Shown: positions 37,900 through 49,618 of the stretch, in pieces
Layout of the letters: each line of letters opens with the position of its first letter
Numbering within the stretch: position 1 is the first letter of the stretch
Notes under the pieces: model-generated
What the model was told of the DNA's origin: nothing
The model's database searches: none
Seen by the model: the letters and a program-made list of their open reading frames with translations, nothing else
From: Chrysomallon squamiferum
Lineage: Eukaryota > Mollusca > Gastropoda > Neomphalida > Peltospiridae
Direction: 5' to 3'
DNA: 64,000 nt
Assembly (NCBI GenBank): GCA_012295275.1
Contig: CM022674.1
Coordinates: 435,001 to 499,000 of the forward strand
Program-made: the position numbers and the translations under genes

Positions 37900-38032
37900 C
37901 TACTACTACTAATAATATTAACAACAACAACAGTAACAACAAAAACAAACAAACTAATAAACAAATACATAAATAAACAAATAAATAAATAAACAAATAA
38001 ATAAACAAATAAATAAATAAATAAATAAATAA
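37900..38032. repeat. AAC and AAAT/AAAC arrays at left side of repeat copy A
   Basis: Triplet AAC/ACA block, then AAAC/AAAT tetranucleotides that run straight into copy A. The same order (AAC-type, AAAC/AAAT, then core) occurs in the inverted copy at 48.4 kb, so these arrays may belong to the element. Confidence 0.75.
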
Positions 38033-38199
38033 ATAAATCTTCCTACTTTGTCATTTGCAGACATCTCGCTGACTTCAAACAAAAAAAGTTTTGTTTTCAG
38101 CTGACAGTGAGAACTGCAACGTGATCAAGATGACACTGATGTTGTTTTGATTGAGTTGTCAAAACTGTGGCGTCGATAATACTTTAACGTCAACAATGC
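38033..38199 (+). repeat. Dispersed repeat, copy A
   Basis: About 165 bp of complex sequence that recurs inverted at 48277-48428, about 90% identical by eye. Shared landmarks are TCCTACTTTGTCATTTGCAG, CTGACAGTGAGAACTGCAAC, TTGATTGAGTTGTCAAAACT and CGTCAACAATGC. Copy A has about 10 extra bases after ACATCTC. Similarity stops at CAACAATGC on the right. Likely a non-autonomous element; class unknown. Confidence 0.85.
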
Positions 38200-38279
38200 A
38201 GTGACAGCGCTTAAAACAGAATGAACAGGATTATAGTTACTCTCGAGTCTTTAAGTTCATACGGTAAGATTTTTGATGT

Positions 38280-39200
38280 TGTTGCTGTTGTTTTTGTTGT
38301 TCTTGATGTTGTTGTTGTTGTTCTTCTTCTTCTCATTATTTTCATTTTATTTTGTATTTTTTATTTTTTTTAAATTAAAGTTACATCGGCAACAGTACGC
38401 GATAGTAATATTCTGATATGATCGTTTTGATGTAATTATCTCTCAGATTTATTAGTTGCATCTTAAATAATGGGATATGGACAAAAAGAAAACATACGAT
38501 TTATTGTAATTTTTAACTAAATTTTGGATGTATGTAATTGTTTTTTATGAGATCAAGAGAATGAATCTGACAGACGTAGATATACATAGATAAAGAGCCA
38601 ATGACAAAAAAAGGATCTATACCACTGTAAAACTGAAAGATTTTTGTTTTTCTTGGGGTATCAATATCCAAAACAGTGAAAAGCACGTGCCTCTTGAACA
38701 ACCGCAACTGCACGTGCAAATGGGATACAGAAATGGTTTGGAAGACATGTCTCACAACCGTAGTAATAAATAAATAAATAAATAAGTAAATAAATCAATA
38801 AATCACCGGAGGACATTCAGGAATGCTTAGTGTGTTGCTGTAAGCCAGGTATGTGACAACATTTTCAAAATTATTAATTTCCTAAAACATTATACATCGT
38901 TAGAAAGAGAGAAAAATTACTTTATAAATGACACCAAGATCTCTTTGATAGCACTGATACAAAAAACGTTACGAATCTTTTCCCAGAATAAAATTTGAGG
39001 TTATTTTTTTTTCTTTATAATATGTTGACAAATTGTGATCCGTTTCTGTCATTTTGCAGTATAAACACTGAACATCTCACATAACTTGAATCCACTTTAC
39101 ATGTATTATATAGCAAAATGAAGCATTTTTATGAGTTCTAAACCTGTACTGTATTTCTAAACAAGTTGCTTAAACACATGAATTTTAATTAATTAATTAA
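38280..39200. other. Intergenic stretch, no gene seen
   Basis: Degenerate TTG block (38275-38325), otherwise AT-rich unique sequence. No coding similarity. Confidence 0.55.
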
Positions 39201-39239
39201 ACGAACTATTTTACCGTATGCCAATGTTTGTAAACGCCA

Positions 39240-39345
39240 GTCTGAGCCAATCAGAAAGCGCCGTTAACGTCACGTGACCTGAATTGACCTGTCGTTATCG
39301 ATTCTCTGAAGCGCGGGCTTTGTGTCCGAGTTACGTCTTCAGTAT
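39240..39345. promoter_or_regulatory. Promoter-like CCAAT plus GTCACGTGAC element
   Basis: CCAAT at 39247-39251 followed 18 bp later by the palindrome GTCACGTGAC (39269-39278), an E-box bound by USF/MITF/TFEB-type factors, then GC-rich sequence. No downstream coding exon could be confirmed. Confidence 0.35.
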
Positions 39346-39839
39346 TTCTCAACAATTAAATGTATTGAAATTAAGCACAACAGTAGTTAATAAGCATATC
39401 TATACTGAGAACATTCTCTGATTGTTTGACTACCCAAAATTTGTCCAACGATCGATGGCTTTGCTGACGTTTTCAGAAAGATTCTTTTTCATCAAAAATT
39501 TGATAAACTTCTCCTTAATCAATAATAAAAAATCGGATGTGAAGTTGTAGTAAGATGTGTGTACTACGTCATCAAACTAAGTTTCTTTTAAAAAAAAGGT
39601 TTCAGATGGACAGACAGACAGACGGGAAGTTTTGAAGAAGACGTTGAATCTGTGCACTCTGGCAAAATTCTCGCGAGATCGAAATGTTTTTTTTTTTTTT
39701 TGCACATACTTTTGATTGGCAGTAACATTTCTCTGATTATTAACATGGCGATCTGTCATCAGCAGATTTAACCAGCTTACGCATTTATCTCAGGAACCGT
39801 CGATCATTCCTGTTCTGCAGTAACCATCTTGTAGCAACC

Positions 39840-39903
39840 AGACAGACAGACAGACAGACAGACAGAGACAGACAGACAGACAGACAGGCAGACAGACAGA
39901 CAG
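39840..39903. repeat. (GACA)n tetranucleotide array
   Basis: About 15 GACA units with GAGA and GGCA variants. Confidence 0.95.
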
Positions 39904-39904
39904 G

Positions 39905-40440
39905 GCAGACATCAAGAAGAGGCAGCCTCACCCAGTGATGACCGGTAAACGTCTACCTTGCATCTGCGTAATCACTTCCTGACAGTGACGTCATCAGCGA
40001 CGACTGCTTTAGGTCAGAGAGTTAGTTAGCCAGGGAACACGGGGTTCACTGAATAAGAGTTTACAGATCTTCTTGATAAAACGTCTCCTGAGACTGGGAC
40101 TGGCTCTCACTGTGCTACGTGGACTTGACGTGACTGGCAGAGGGTAAAAGTCACTCATGAAAGCAAGTTGTGTTTGTCTGTGGCCAGAACCAGGCAGCAG
40201 TGGTCATCGTTAACGGGAAACTTGTCACCTAACCGTTACATCGGTGACGTTCTCCGACAACAGCTTCGGGATATCATTTATCAGCATCACAGCGTCAGTC
40301 CATACACGGCCAGAATCATATAAAATGCCATCTCAGTAGCGTCCTTCTGATCTCTTCCCCGCCATAGAGTGTTTTTCTACCATTTTCAATACCTTTTACT
40401 TCTTCATGCTGTTTTTCGACTAGATTTAAAATTATGGTAA
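39905..40440. other. Unique stretch, possible untranslated exon
   Basis: About 530 bp without simple repeats. It ends in ATGGTAAGC at 40435, an ATG directly followed by a splice-donor-like GTAAGC. It includes TGACGTCA at 39986-39993. A first exon is conceivable, but I cannot find the next exon. Confidence 0.25.
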
Positions 40441-40489
40441 GCTTAAGGTGTTTTTTTTTTCTTTTCTTTTTTTCCCCTTATGTATGTTT

Positions 40490-40552
40490 GTGTATATATA
40501 TATACACACACACATTGATACACACATATAGATACATTTACATGTGTGTGTG

Positions 40553-40586
<34 letters not shown>

Positions 40587-40610
40587 CACACACACACAGA
40601 CATGCAAATG
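40490..40610. repeat. (TA)n, (CA)n/(TG)n tract
   Basis: Short TA and CA/TG arrays, with a pure CA block at about 40558-40582. Confidence 0.9.
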
Positions 40611-40829
40611 TATCTATATGCGAACGTAAGTATCAATAGCAACAAATGAAATGCACTTGTTCGCCTTTTACTTAACGACCCTTAAAACCATAAAACTAAT
40701 CCCATCCTCATTAGGTCATCCCGCACCCCCTAATTCCCGCCTCGCCCGCAACACCCATCATCTGCCTCCCATTAAAAGATTTAGTCAGCACAAGTCGAGC
40801 TAATTCGTCCGTCCGTACATCATAAGATC

Positions 40830-40935
40830 AATGAGCCCAGCGGGCTGCCGGTAAACAACGAGCTTAGACCCGTAATTATAGGCGTCCCGAGCAAGACGCG
40901 TGAAATTGTCGTATCCTTATTGCTACAAACCGCCG
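40830..40935. promoter_or_regulatory. Unique island with forkhead, homeodomain and class C motifs
   Basis: GGTAAACAACG (forkhead-type), CCGTAATTATAGG (homeodomain-type) and CGCGTG (40897-40902) within about 55 bp, in sequence of normal complexity. Confidence 0.3.
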
Positions 40936-40943
40936 TACCTCGA

Positions 40944-40993
40944 AACCGTAACGACACCGCAACGACACCGTAACGACACCGTAACGACACCGA
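40944..40993. repeat. 12-bp tandem repeat
   Basis: Four copies of CGTAACGACACC with a C for T change in one copy. Confidence 0.9.
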
Positions 40994-41078
40994 CATCAAA
41001 CGAGCGGATTAAACTGATGTGAATAAAACGAGTATTAATCACCGACTTGCGAGAAGTGTGTTGTGCGTGTGTGCGTGT

Positions 41079-41096
41079 TTGAGAGAGTGAGAGAGA

Positions 41097-41140
<44 letters not shown>

Positions 41141-41212
41141 GAGGAGAGAGAGAGAGAGGGAGAGAGAGAGAGAGAGGGAGAGAGAGGGAGAGAGGGAGAG
41201 GGAGAGAGGAGG
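41079..41212. repeat. (GA)n with GGGA interruptions
   Basis: About 130 bp GA/GGGA purine tract. Confidence 0.94.
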
Positions 41213-41337
41213 GCTGAGACTATGAAATTAAAAACAAAACGAAAGATGCAGTAAGACAGAAAAATAAAATAAAATACAGAATTTTGCAAAAAAATGAAGA
41301 TAGAACGAAAAAACGAAACAGAAAGAGTGTGTATGCA

Positions 41338-41338
<1 letters not shown>

Positions 41339-41403
<65 letters not shown>
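41339..41403. repeat. (GT)n microsatellite
   Basis: About 32 perfect GT units. Confidence 0.97.
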
Positions 41404-41408
<5 letters not shown>

Positions 41409-41420
41409 AGATGTTATCTG

Positions 41421-41488
41421 TTTATGTGTATGTAGGTGAGTCTTCATGTGGGTGTTTATGTGTATGTAGGTGAGTCTTCATGTGGGTG
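41421..41488. repeat. 34-bp tandem duplication
   Basis: Two identical copies of a 34-bp unit (TTTATGTGTATGTAGGTGAG followed by TCTTCATGTGGGTG), starting at 41421 and 41455. Confidence 0.93.
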
Positions 41489-41489
41489 T

Positions 41490-42780
41490 TTATATATATG
41501 TCTGTATCGGTGAGTTACCTTTGTGACTCCCATCGTTTAACTGAGGCGTGTATTTTGAACATGACTTTATGTCGTTTTATGCAAAGTATCTATGCTATGA
41601 TGGACAAGGATGGGTGATTTTATAGCCTACAGTTAAGACTGTCATAATATAAAATTATATAATATATATTATATATATGTATATATATATATATATAGAT
41701 ATTTATCATATAAATAGTAGACAGCAATAATAACCTCTTCATTCTTGACTAGCGTAAAAATTAAATGCTTCTAAGTAAGGTGACAGCGTATAAACGTAAA
41801 TATTCGTTTGAACATTAAACTCACACGCAAATACATCCATTTACACACACACATATATATAAGAAAATACTGAGAAGAGATAGACTGCGAAGTTTTCAAG
41901 GCTGGAGCGCTCTAATAACATCAGTTTGTGAAAAATTTCAATGTTTTACTACTGTAAAGAAAATCAGATTGCGAGGTTTGAAACCTTTATGAAAATATTT
42001 TACGAGATTTTCAGTATTTTAACATTGCAAAGAGATACGTTATGTCTATTTTAAAAACTGGAATGAAATTTTAATGGAATTGTTTTTATTATATTTTTAT
42101 TATTATTCAATTTAAAACAAAAAATTTACGTAATTTCTTTAGTTTATTTTAAAAGAAGAAAGATGAGGAAAAAGGTTTTATTTAATTACGCGCCTATCAT
42201 GTTTTTTAAGCGTAGATTTTATCTGATTAAGGACCATCTACAGAGAATGACAAATGGAGTCACTTCTCATTTCAGCTGTCAGCAATGAAAATATTTTATA
42301 AAGCACCTTCCCATAAACAGCACGGAATATAACAATAACGATGTTGGGCCTGAACCACGATAACAGTTTTCTGATAACGATGATGATGATGATGACGGGG
42401 AGTCTAAAGTCAATGACACTGATACAAATGATGATGACGATGATGATGACGATGATCAAAACATTAATGACGATCACGACATTAATGTTGATCACGACAT
42501 TAATGCTGATGACTACATTAACGAAAATACTTGTTACGATAAAAGATAACCCTCGTGAAGATTATGATAATGAAAATGTTGAACTGACGACGACGTCAGC
42601 AACGTCTTTGGCGACACTGTTCTCGCTACCCTCCACCTTTAACAATGCACGACAATTGGAAAGCAGGGGGATATTTATGAAGCAGATAACCTTTTGGCTG
42701 TAAAACCTCGCGGGTATCACATTTATATGTAAACATTTCACTCTACGTTTTTAAAAAAAAAAAAAATCATTTGAATAAAA
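41490..42780. other. AT-rich intergenic stretch with a (GAT)n cluster
   Basis: AT-rich, with (AT)n near 41665-41697 and an interrupted GAT/GAC triplet tract at about 42371-42560. Met/Thr and Ile-rich frames on the two strands are repeat-derived. No gene seen. Confidence 0.65.
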
Positions 42781-42905
42781 ACGTTGTTGCACGCGACACT
42801 CTGCAGCGTGGGAAAACTACGCCTCTCAACTCAAGAGAGAAGACTACGTGGTTGCACTGTGACATCACCCGCTCGGCTAGCTGCAACCACGACGACACTC
42901 CAACG
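42781..42905. promoter_or_regulatory. Island with CSL site CGTGGGAA
   Basis: Non-repetitive GC-richer sequence with CACGCG (42791-42796) and an exact CSL site at 42807-42814. It could pair functionally with the second CSL site 260 bp further on. No coding potential recognised. Confidence 0.35.
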
Positions 42906-43029
42906 ATATATATATATATATATACCTCCAGTCGCATTATTATTATTATTATTTCTGTTCTTTCTTCTTCTATTTTTTAATTTTTAATTTTTTGTTTAAA
43001 TTTTTTTTAAATTTTTTTGTTTTTTTTCT

Positions 43030-43280
43030 TTCCGTGCGGTCGTAAAAATTCCAGGGCACGTCGAGAGCGTGGGAACCGAGCGGTGCTCGCTAGGTCGCGT
43101 GCACGACGGTGGATGTAACCTCGAGACTCGGCTTTGTTCGTCCATGCAACTTTCTGCACAGTCGCTTCGCATCGGACGTTCCCGCACAGAGGCGTAATTT
43201 CACCTCATCGCGGCTCGGCGGTTAACCATTGTCAAGTGCCACAAAGAAACAGACGAAGTTTTCTAAAGCAGAATAATCGC
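43030..43280. promoter_or_regulatory. GC-rich island with second CSL site
   Basis: About 250 bp of CpG-containing unique sequence with an exact CGTGGGAA at 43068-43075 and a GCGTGCACGACGG segment. Promoter- or enhancer-like by composition. No exon recognised. Confidence 0.35.
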
Positions 43281-43349
43281 GTTTTACCCGCGAATAGCTT
43301 CAGACTGATAAGCTATTGGTTGGAAATATTCGATCACAAACTGATGAAG

Positions 43350-44640
43350 TAAAGTTTCTTTTTTTTTGTTTGTTCTTTTTTTTTTTTTTTTAATCTTTTC
43401 TTGTCTTTCAATCTTTGTTGTTTTTTTTTTTTTTTTTTTCTTTCTTTCTTTAGTTATTATTATTATTATTTATTTTATGCTTTTTTCTTTATTTATTTTC
43501 TGTCTGTCTCTGTATTTCCTTAGTTCTTTTTTCTTTCTTTCTTTCTTAATTTGTTTGTTTGTTTATTTAATTATTTATTTATTTAGTTAGTTAGTTAGTT
43601 GTTTTACTATGCACTTGTTTCATATTTAAATTATTTGAAAATTGTATTTCATAAACACAGCAAAACCTCTACAGATCACAGATCGGGTTTAACAGACAGA
43701 CAATACCATTTGAATTACAAGTCGCTTAGATGCGAAGCAGGTTTTTGAATTCGCGTTAAACGGTCGAAGTTATTCGTCATTCATGCGTTGCTTTGACGTG
43801 GTCGCAACCCATTTTAACACGCTCCACCTGTTTCTTTGTCTTGTGCAAGCATGCACGTCACTTTTAGCATTTTAAATTAAACATTGCATATTAAAGTATA
43901 ACATTATTAAAATTATAACATCCGCGATGGAATGGACTCAACTTTCTTCTCATTATTCCGTTAAATGGAGGATATACTGTATTTCAATATGTACTTTAAA
44001 AAATGGGTTTGTAAAACTCGTTTTATGCTTAGGGTTATGCACAATAGCTATTGCATAAAGATAGTGTTATATATTTGAATAATTACACTGAAGCTATTGC
44101 ATAAGCAAAATTATTGTACACAGATAATAATCCACTGAACATGCACAATAATAAGCTTTACAACGAATATTTTATATTTCACGACACCGAGTAATACTAA
44201 AATGCAATGACTGCATAAAATTAATGTCAGGTATTTGAACAGATATAATATAAAAATGTACAAAAAACAGGTATTTTATGAAACAGTGTTTGTTTAAATA
44301 TCAACAGGGAGATGACACGTGATAAATGTAATGGAGTACATTTGAAACTGTAAACTGAAGATACTGCATAAGACATATTCATTGTTAAAAAGAAAATATA
44401 GTTGGTTTTTTACGCGAATTTGAAACTGCAATAAAAGAGGTGTGTCGGGAATGAAACAACGAATAATAAAAAGATGATCAACGAACAAGTGCAACAAATA
44501 ATGAGAAGAAAAAAAAAAAAAAAAAACACAGAAAAACCCGAAAGAAAAGTTAATAACGAAAAGTTTTCTACTGATCGTTCTGTTGAACAATGCCTGTCAG
44601 TGTCTAATATTTTAAAACTAATTATTTATTTAAAAATAGA
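43350..44640. other. AT-rich intergenic stretch
   Basis: Poly-T tracts at 43376-43391 and 43421-43439, (GTTT)/(TTTA) blocks to about 43600, then a unique stretch. In it AGCTATTGCATAA occurs twice, at 44046-44058 and 44092-44104. No gene seen. Confidence 0.6.
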
Positions 44641-44664
44641 CACACAGATAGGTAAATAGATAGA

Positions 44665-44667
<3 letters not shown>

Positions 44668-44696
<29 letters not shown>

Positions 44697-45092
44697 ATTG
44701 TAATAATAATAGCAGTAATAGTAATTGTTGTAATAATAATAGCAGTAATAGTAATAGTTGTAATAGTAATAGCAGTAATAGTAGTAGTTGTAATAATAAC
44801 AGAAACGGTAGTAATAGCAGCAGTAGATGCTGTAGTAGTAGTAGTTGTAGTTTGTAGCTGTATTAGTTGTGTAGTAGTCTTAGTAGAAATAATATTAATA
44901 GTGGTACTAGTAGTAGTAGTAGTAGTAGTAGCAGTACTAGTAGTAGTAGTATCAGTAATAGTTGCAGTAGTAGTAGTGGTAGTGGTGGTGGTGGTGGTGG
45001 TGGTGGTGGTGGTGGTGGTGGTGGTGGTAGTGGTGGTGGTGGTGGTTGTGGTTGTAGTGGTACCAGTAGTAGCAGTAGAAGCAGTAATACAA
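44668..45092. repeat. (AGT)n, (AAT)n and (GGT)n compound array
   Basis: Degenerate AGT/AAT triplets, then a purer (GGT)n block at about 44976-45053. The poly-Val/poly-Gly and poly-Pro frames are repeat translations. Confidence 0.95.
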
Positions 45093-45129
45093 CACTGTAT
45101 ATCAAAATGGGTTGAACTTATCCTTTGAT

Positions 45130-45900
45130 AACATGACGTAATTACATCATTAGTCAGCGAAATTCAGAGTTACGGGCCTTGGCTCTCAGCAGCCGCGTTC
45201 TACAAGTCATCAAATAACACGCAGGCAATACAGGATCATCTCTTCCTCACTGACCTTTAACCCCACCCCAACCCCGTTAACGCAAGCCCTGCTGTGTCGT
45301 AGCAGACACTCGGTGATTCCACCACCCCGCCCGTGTCGATGTTTTAACGGTGTAAACAGATAAATAATAATAAATGAAAAGCTGGCAAAGAAACCAAGTT
45401 TATCGCGGATTCGTTACGCACAGCAGATGTGCCGTTAATTATTGTTGTCGATATCCGCTGACAATAACATCACTTCAAAAAAAAATGCTTTTAATTGGTT
45501 TCTGGAAGTCTTTGTATTTTTGACAGTTAGCAGAAGATGATATATTAAAGTGAGTATATGGAAACACGAATGTATTAAACATATGATTATAAATATGTTA
45601 ATCCGCGTCTTTCAGTGGTGCAAAAGATTTACGTCCACGTTTTAAAGATATTGTCGCATCGACGCAGGGGAGATAATAAAACGGCAAATGATGTCATATT
45701 ACTGTTAGCGTAAATTATCTACGTTATTTTCTGCTGAACTGGATTTCAGCGTGGATTCCTAACTAAAAGCCTGTCATCCCGTGACTGGCGGAGAGTGACT
45801 GACGTAAAACATCGTGTTTTGACATAAAGAGTAAACTACGTCACTACCACCTTACGATAAACAGTCTGATTCATGGCGCTATCACACATTGAAAGGGATT
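45130..45900. other. Unique intergenic stretch, no gene recognised
   Basis: About 770 bp of moderate complexity without simple repeats longer than about 12 bp. No frame shows a known domain. Function unknown. Confidence 0.45.
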
Positions 45901-45919
45901 ACAGCGTTCACAGAAATTA

Positions 45920-46320
45920 TGTATGTGTGTGTGTGTGTCTGTGTGTGTGTGCGCGTATACATACAATTATATACTCACACATATATCGACTCTATATATT
46001 TAGTATGCCTGTCTATCTACGTATTTATTATTATTATTATTATTATTTTAATTTTTAATGCCCAACAATTGACAGGATTTTTTGATATGTGTGATGAGTT
46101 TTCCTACGTGTATGTGATGTCGTTAAGACATTAAACCAAAACGTAATAACGTTTTTTAAACTTTCACACAAACACACGGACAGATATATATACATACACA
46201 CACACATATACATACATAAATACATACATACAGATACACATACATGCATACAAACACACACACACGTGCATACATACATAAATACATACATACATACATA
46301 CATACATACCCACATTCACA
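45920..46320. repeat. (GT)n, (TTA)n and (CATA)n/(CA)n cluster
   Basis: Short GT block at 45922-45952, TTA at 46025-46047, and CATA/CACA tract at 46185-46325. Confidence 0.9.
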
Positions 46321-46559
46321 CACACGTAAAGATACAGACATACAGTTCAATTATTCTGGGTCACTGGAATGTCAAGTATTTAGAAACAACAAATATACTC
46401 TTAGGTCAACGAAGCCTTTTAATATTTCTTCTTTTATTTTTCTTTTCTTCTTCATCTTCTTCTTTGTTTCTTTCATCCTTTTTTTTTTTTTCTTTTTTTT
46501 TTTTATTATTTTCTTTTATTATTTGACAAAAGAAGAAGAAGAAAAAACTACGTCTCAAC

Positions 46560-47010
46560 AGCGCTCTTCAAAGGGAGCAATTAACAATGATTGGAGGTGT
46601 TAAAGTTGAACTGTTTTTGTAAATCGGCTGTGATTATGTCACGCTGGGAGCTGAGAATGTTCAATTTACCGCCAGGACTGGGAGTGGAAGGTTAACCAAA
46701 GGGGCAGGCAGAAAACATTCACGTAAAGATTTGTCAAGGTCCATTTAAGTTCGCTAAACCTAGACAAAACGTATTTTTTTGAAAAAAAAAAAAAAAGAAG
46801 AAGAAGAAAGAAATAAAGAAGAAAGGTGTGTGTGTTAAGAACGAGAAATGAAGGCAGTCACCTCCTAACCTCGCTTTAAATTAGAGGCTGGTTAAAGCTG
46901 GTTTGTCATGCAATGCTCGCTGAATTCACACACAGTGTCGCCTGGGTGACGTTTGTGTAATCTGAAAACTGAGGTGTGAGAAAAACCAACAAAACAAATC
47001 ATACTGATAA
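46560..47010. other. Unique intergenic stretch, no gene recognised
   Basis: Ordinary-complexity sequence with poly-A near 46782-46795. No coding domain. Confidence 0.45.
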
Positions 47011-47028
47011 ATAATAGTAATAGATATC

Positions 47029-47036
47029 TCTCTCTC

Positions 47037-47095
<59 letters not shown>
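47029..47095. repeat. (CT)n microsatellite
   Basis: About 33 CT units with one GT interruption. Confidence 0.96.
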
Positions 47096-47224
47096 AACTC
47101 TCTCTTCTCTCTCTCTTCCTATACAGAAAAGAAACAGATTTTCTGTTTGAATTTCTTTCTTCTTTTACTTCATAAAGATTCAGTTTTTCCGTTATTATTA
47201 TTTTTGACCTCCTCCTGGTCTTTT

Positions 47225-47440
47225 ATCTTATTATTATTATTATTGTTATTGTTATTATTATTGTTATTATTACTACTGCTACTACAGCTCTGTTACTACT
47301 ACTAACAATATTATTATTATTATTATTAACATCATCATTATTTCCTTATTTTATTTTATCTTATTTATTTATTTGTTTGTTTTTTATATTTTTAATTTTA
47401 TTTACTTATCTATTTATTTATCATATTTTTTTTTTTTTTT
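47225..47440. repeat. TTA triplets and TTTA tract
   Basis: Interrupted TTA/TAC triplets, then TTTA/TTTTA and poly-T (about 47428-47441). Confidence 0.88.
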
Positions 47441-47454
47441 TACTTTTCTGTCAC

Positions 47455-47700
47455 TTTGAACTGTGCTATGCACTCACGGATAACTCGACACAGCTTTATC
47501 TCCGACGTTCGCCTTTGTCGCCAGATTTTGATCTGGTCAGCAGGCGATGAATGCAACATTACATTCGGGGATCATCGTCCGCAGAGGTCAAAACAAACAA
47601 AGGACGGACGCAATGGGGGACATACGGAGATACGACTTCGAAAAAATCCCATTTGCAGATCACCACTGGGGGTAGACACACCTCTACAGGTTAAATTAAT
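47455..47700. other. Unique island with unassigned open frame
   Basis: About 245 bp of balanced composition with a plus-strand open frame (from about 47456). The translation matches no family I know. Treated as non-coding unless homology is found. Confidence 0.3.
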
Positions 47701-48276
47701 AATGTATTTCAAACAGGACTTTACGTCTTTCGTTTTCTGTCTTTCTTTTTTTCTTTCCGTCCTTCTTTCTTTCTTTGTTTTCATTCTTTCTTGTCTTTCT
47801 TTCTTCATTACAGGTTTTAATTCTTTATCTATCGTTCTTTATTTACTTTAATTCATTTATTTATTTTATTTTATTTTACTGAAGATTGTGGTAACAGTTG
47901 TTTCAAGGTTTTCTGTTTGCGCCACATTCTACTGTTATTAATTTTAACCATTTCCTATAAAGTAAAAATCTCATGTCAAAAATATTTCCTTACTGTCCTT
48001 TGACTGATGAATAAAATGTGAAGATATATATATTTATGAACATACTCCTTCAACAATTATTATTATTATTAATGCTCCTACTCCTACTACAACTACTGTG
48101 ACAACTTTTACAACTACTATTCCTAGTAATTATAATAATAATAATAATAAATAGTAATAATAATAAGAAGGACAACAACAACAAAAATCTTACCTGATGA
48201 ATATAAAAACTCGAGAATAACTCTAACCCTGTTCATTAGTTTTATGCGCCGTATGAAGCAGTATTATGACGTCATA

Positions 48277-48428
48277 GCATTGTTGACGTCAAAGTATTAT
48301 TGACGCCACAGTTTTGACAACTCAATCAAAACAACACCAGTGTCACGTTGATCAAGTTGCAGTTCTCACTGTCAGCTGAAAACAAAACATCAGTGAGATG
48401 TCTGCAAATGACAAAGTAGGAAGATTTA
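48277..48428 (-). repeat. Dispersed repeat, copy B (inverted)
   Basis: Reverse-complement copy of the 38033-38199 element, followed by the same AAAC/AAAT-type and triplet arrays (48429-48500) in mirrored order. Copy B has a paired palindrome TGACGTCA at 48267 and 48284 at its outer edge. Confidence 0.85.
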
Positions 48429-48477
48429 TTTATTTGTTTGTTTGTTTGTTTGTTTATTAGTTTATTTGTTTTTTGTT

Positions 48478-48790
48478 GTTACTGCTGCTGCTGCTGTTGT
48501 TACTATTAATGCTATTAGTGGGAGTAGCAGGTGAAGTGATAGTAGTAGTAGTTTTAGTTGATGGGGAAATAGTAGCAATACTACTACTAATAATAGTAGA
48601 GGTAGTATTAGTAGTAGTAGTAGTAGTGGTGGTGTTGCTGTCGTGTTTAGTGTTTTGTGTTGTTTTTTATTTAGTGTTTTATTCTTTCCTTTTATTTTAT
48701 TTATTTAATTATTGTTATTTTATTTTATTTTATTTATTTTATTTATTTTATTTTATTTTTTATTTATTATTTTTTATTTTATTTTACTTT
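48478..48790. repeat. CTG, AGT and TTTTA/TTTA arrays
   Basis: Triplet blocks to about 48635, then TTTTA/TTTA to about 48790. Confidence 0.88.
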
Positions 48791-49092
48791 TAGAAATATA
48801 ATTTTTATATTAAATATGTCACTAACTATACACTAAATATTAGTCAGGTGTTTAGATATGTTTGATTAACGTCATGGAGTTGTATAAAACACGGAACTGA
48901 TTCCAAGAATTTGATTTTCAGCATGATATCATGTCGTTTAGCAAAGTGAGGGTGCGTGTATGTGTCGGCGCACAAACGTGTATATGTGTATGCGTGTGAA
49001 TGAGGATAAACATCACTGTGCTAGCGTGAATGTCTTGATTTATAAAACATATTTTAGTTTATGTAAATCAAAACCAAGCGACTATTAGATGC

Positions 49093-49093
49093 A

Positions 49094-49170
<77 letters not shown>
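49093..49170. repeat. (GT)n microsatellite
   Basis: About 39 perfect GT units. Confidence 0.97.
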
Positions 49171-49173
<3 letters not shown>

Positions 49174-49264
49174 ATTTTCAAGTTTGTTTGTGTAAAGTTA
49201 AAAAGTTGGAGTTTCCTTTACAACTTTTCTTTATTCACGATAAAATAATAAAAAATAATAATTT

Positions 49265-49380
49265 AATTTAATAATAATAATAATAATAATAATTTAATTT
49301 ATTAACAAATAAAATAAACAAATTTAATAAATAAATAAATAAATAAATCAAAAATAAATAAATAATAATAATAATAAAAC
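49265..49380. repeat. (AAT)n and (AAAT)n tract
   Basis: AAT at 49271-49291, AAAT at 49328-49348 and AAT/AAAT to 49378. Confidence 0.9.
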
Positions 49381-49526
49381 ATTGTTAAACTTAAGTAATT
49401 TATATTAGAGCTGATTTTCTCTATTCCGTTTATTAAAGCTTAGAAACTTTACTTACAAACATATAAAAATATGCTAAAGATGTTGTAACTGTTGCAAAGG
49501 TGACGTTAACGCAGTGTTTGAAGATA

Positions 49527-49618
49527 GCTGACACAAACCTACTACTGGAACAGAAAGCTGACACAAACCTACTACTGGAACAGAAAGTCTGAAACAAACC
49601 TACTAATGGAACAGAAAG
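49527..49618. repeat. 30-bp tandem repeat, three copies
   Basis: Unit GCTGACACAAACCTACTACT plus GGAACAGAAA at 49527, 49557 and, as a 32-bp variant (GTCTGAAACAAACC), at 49587. Confidence 0.93.

Noticed and set aside
47456-47851. 131-codon plus-strand frame
   Set aside because: No recognisable domain and a pyrimidine-tract C-terminal half; no supporting splice structure.
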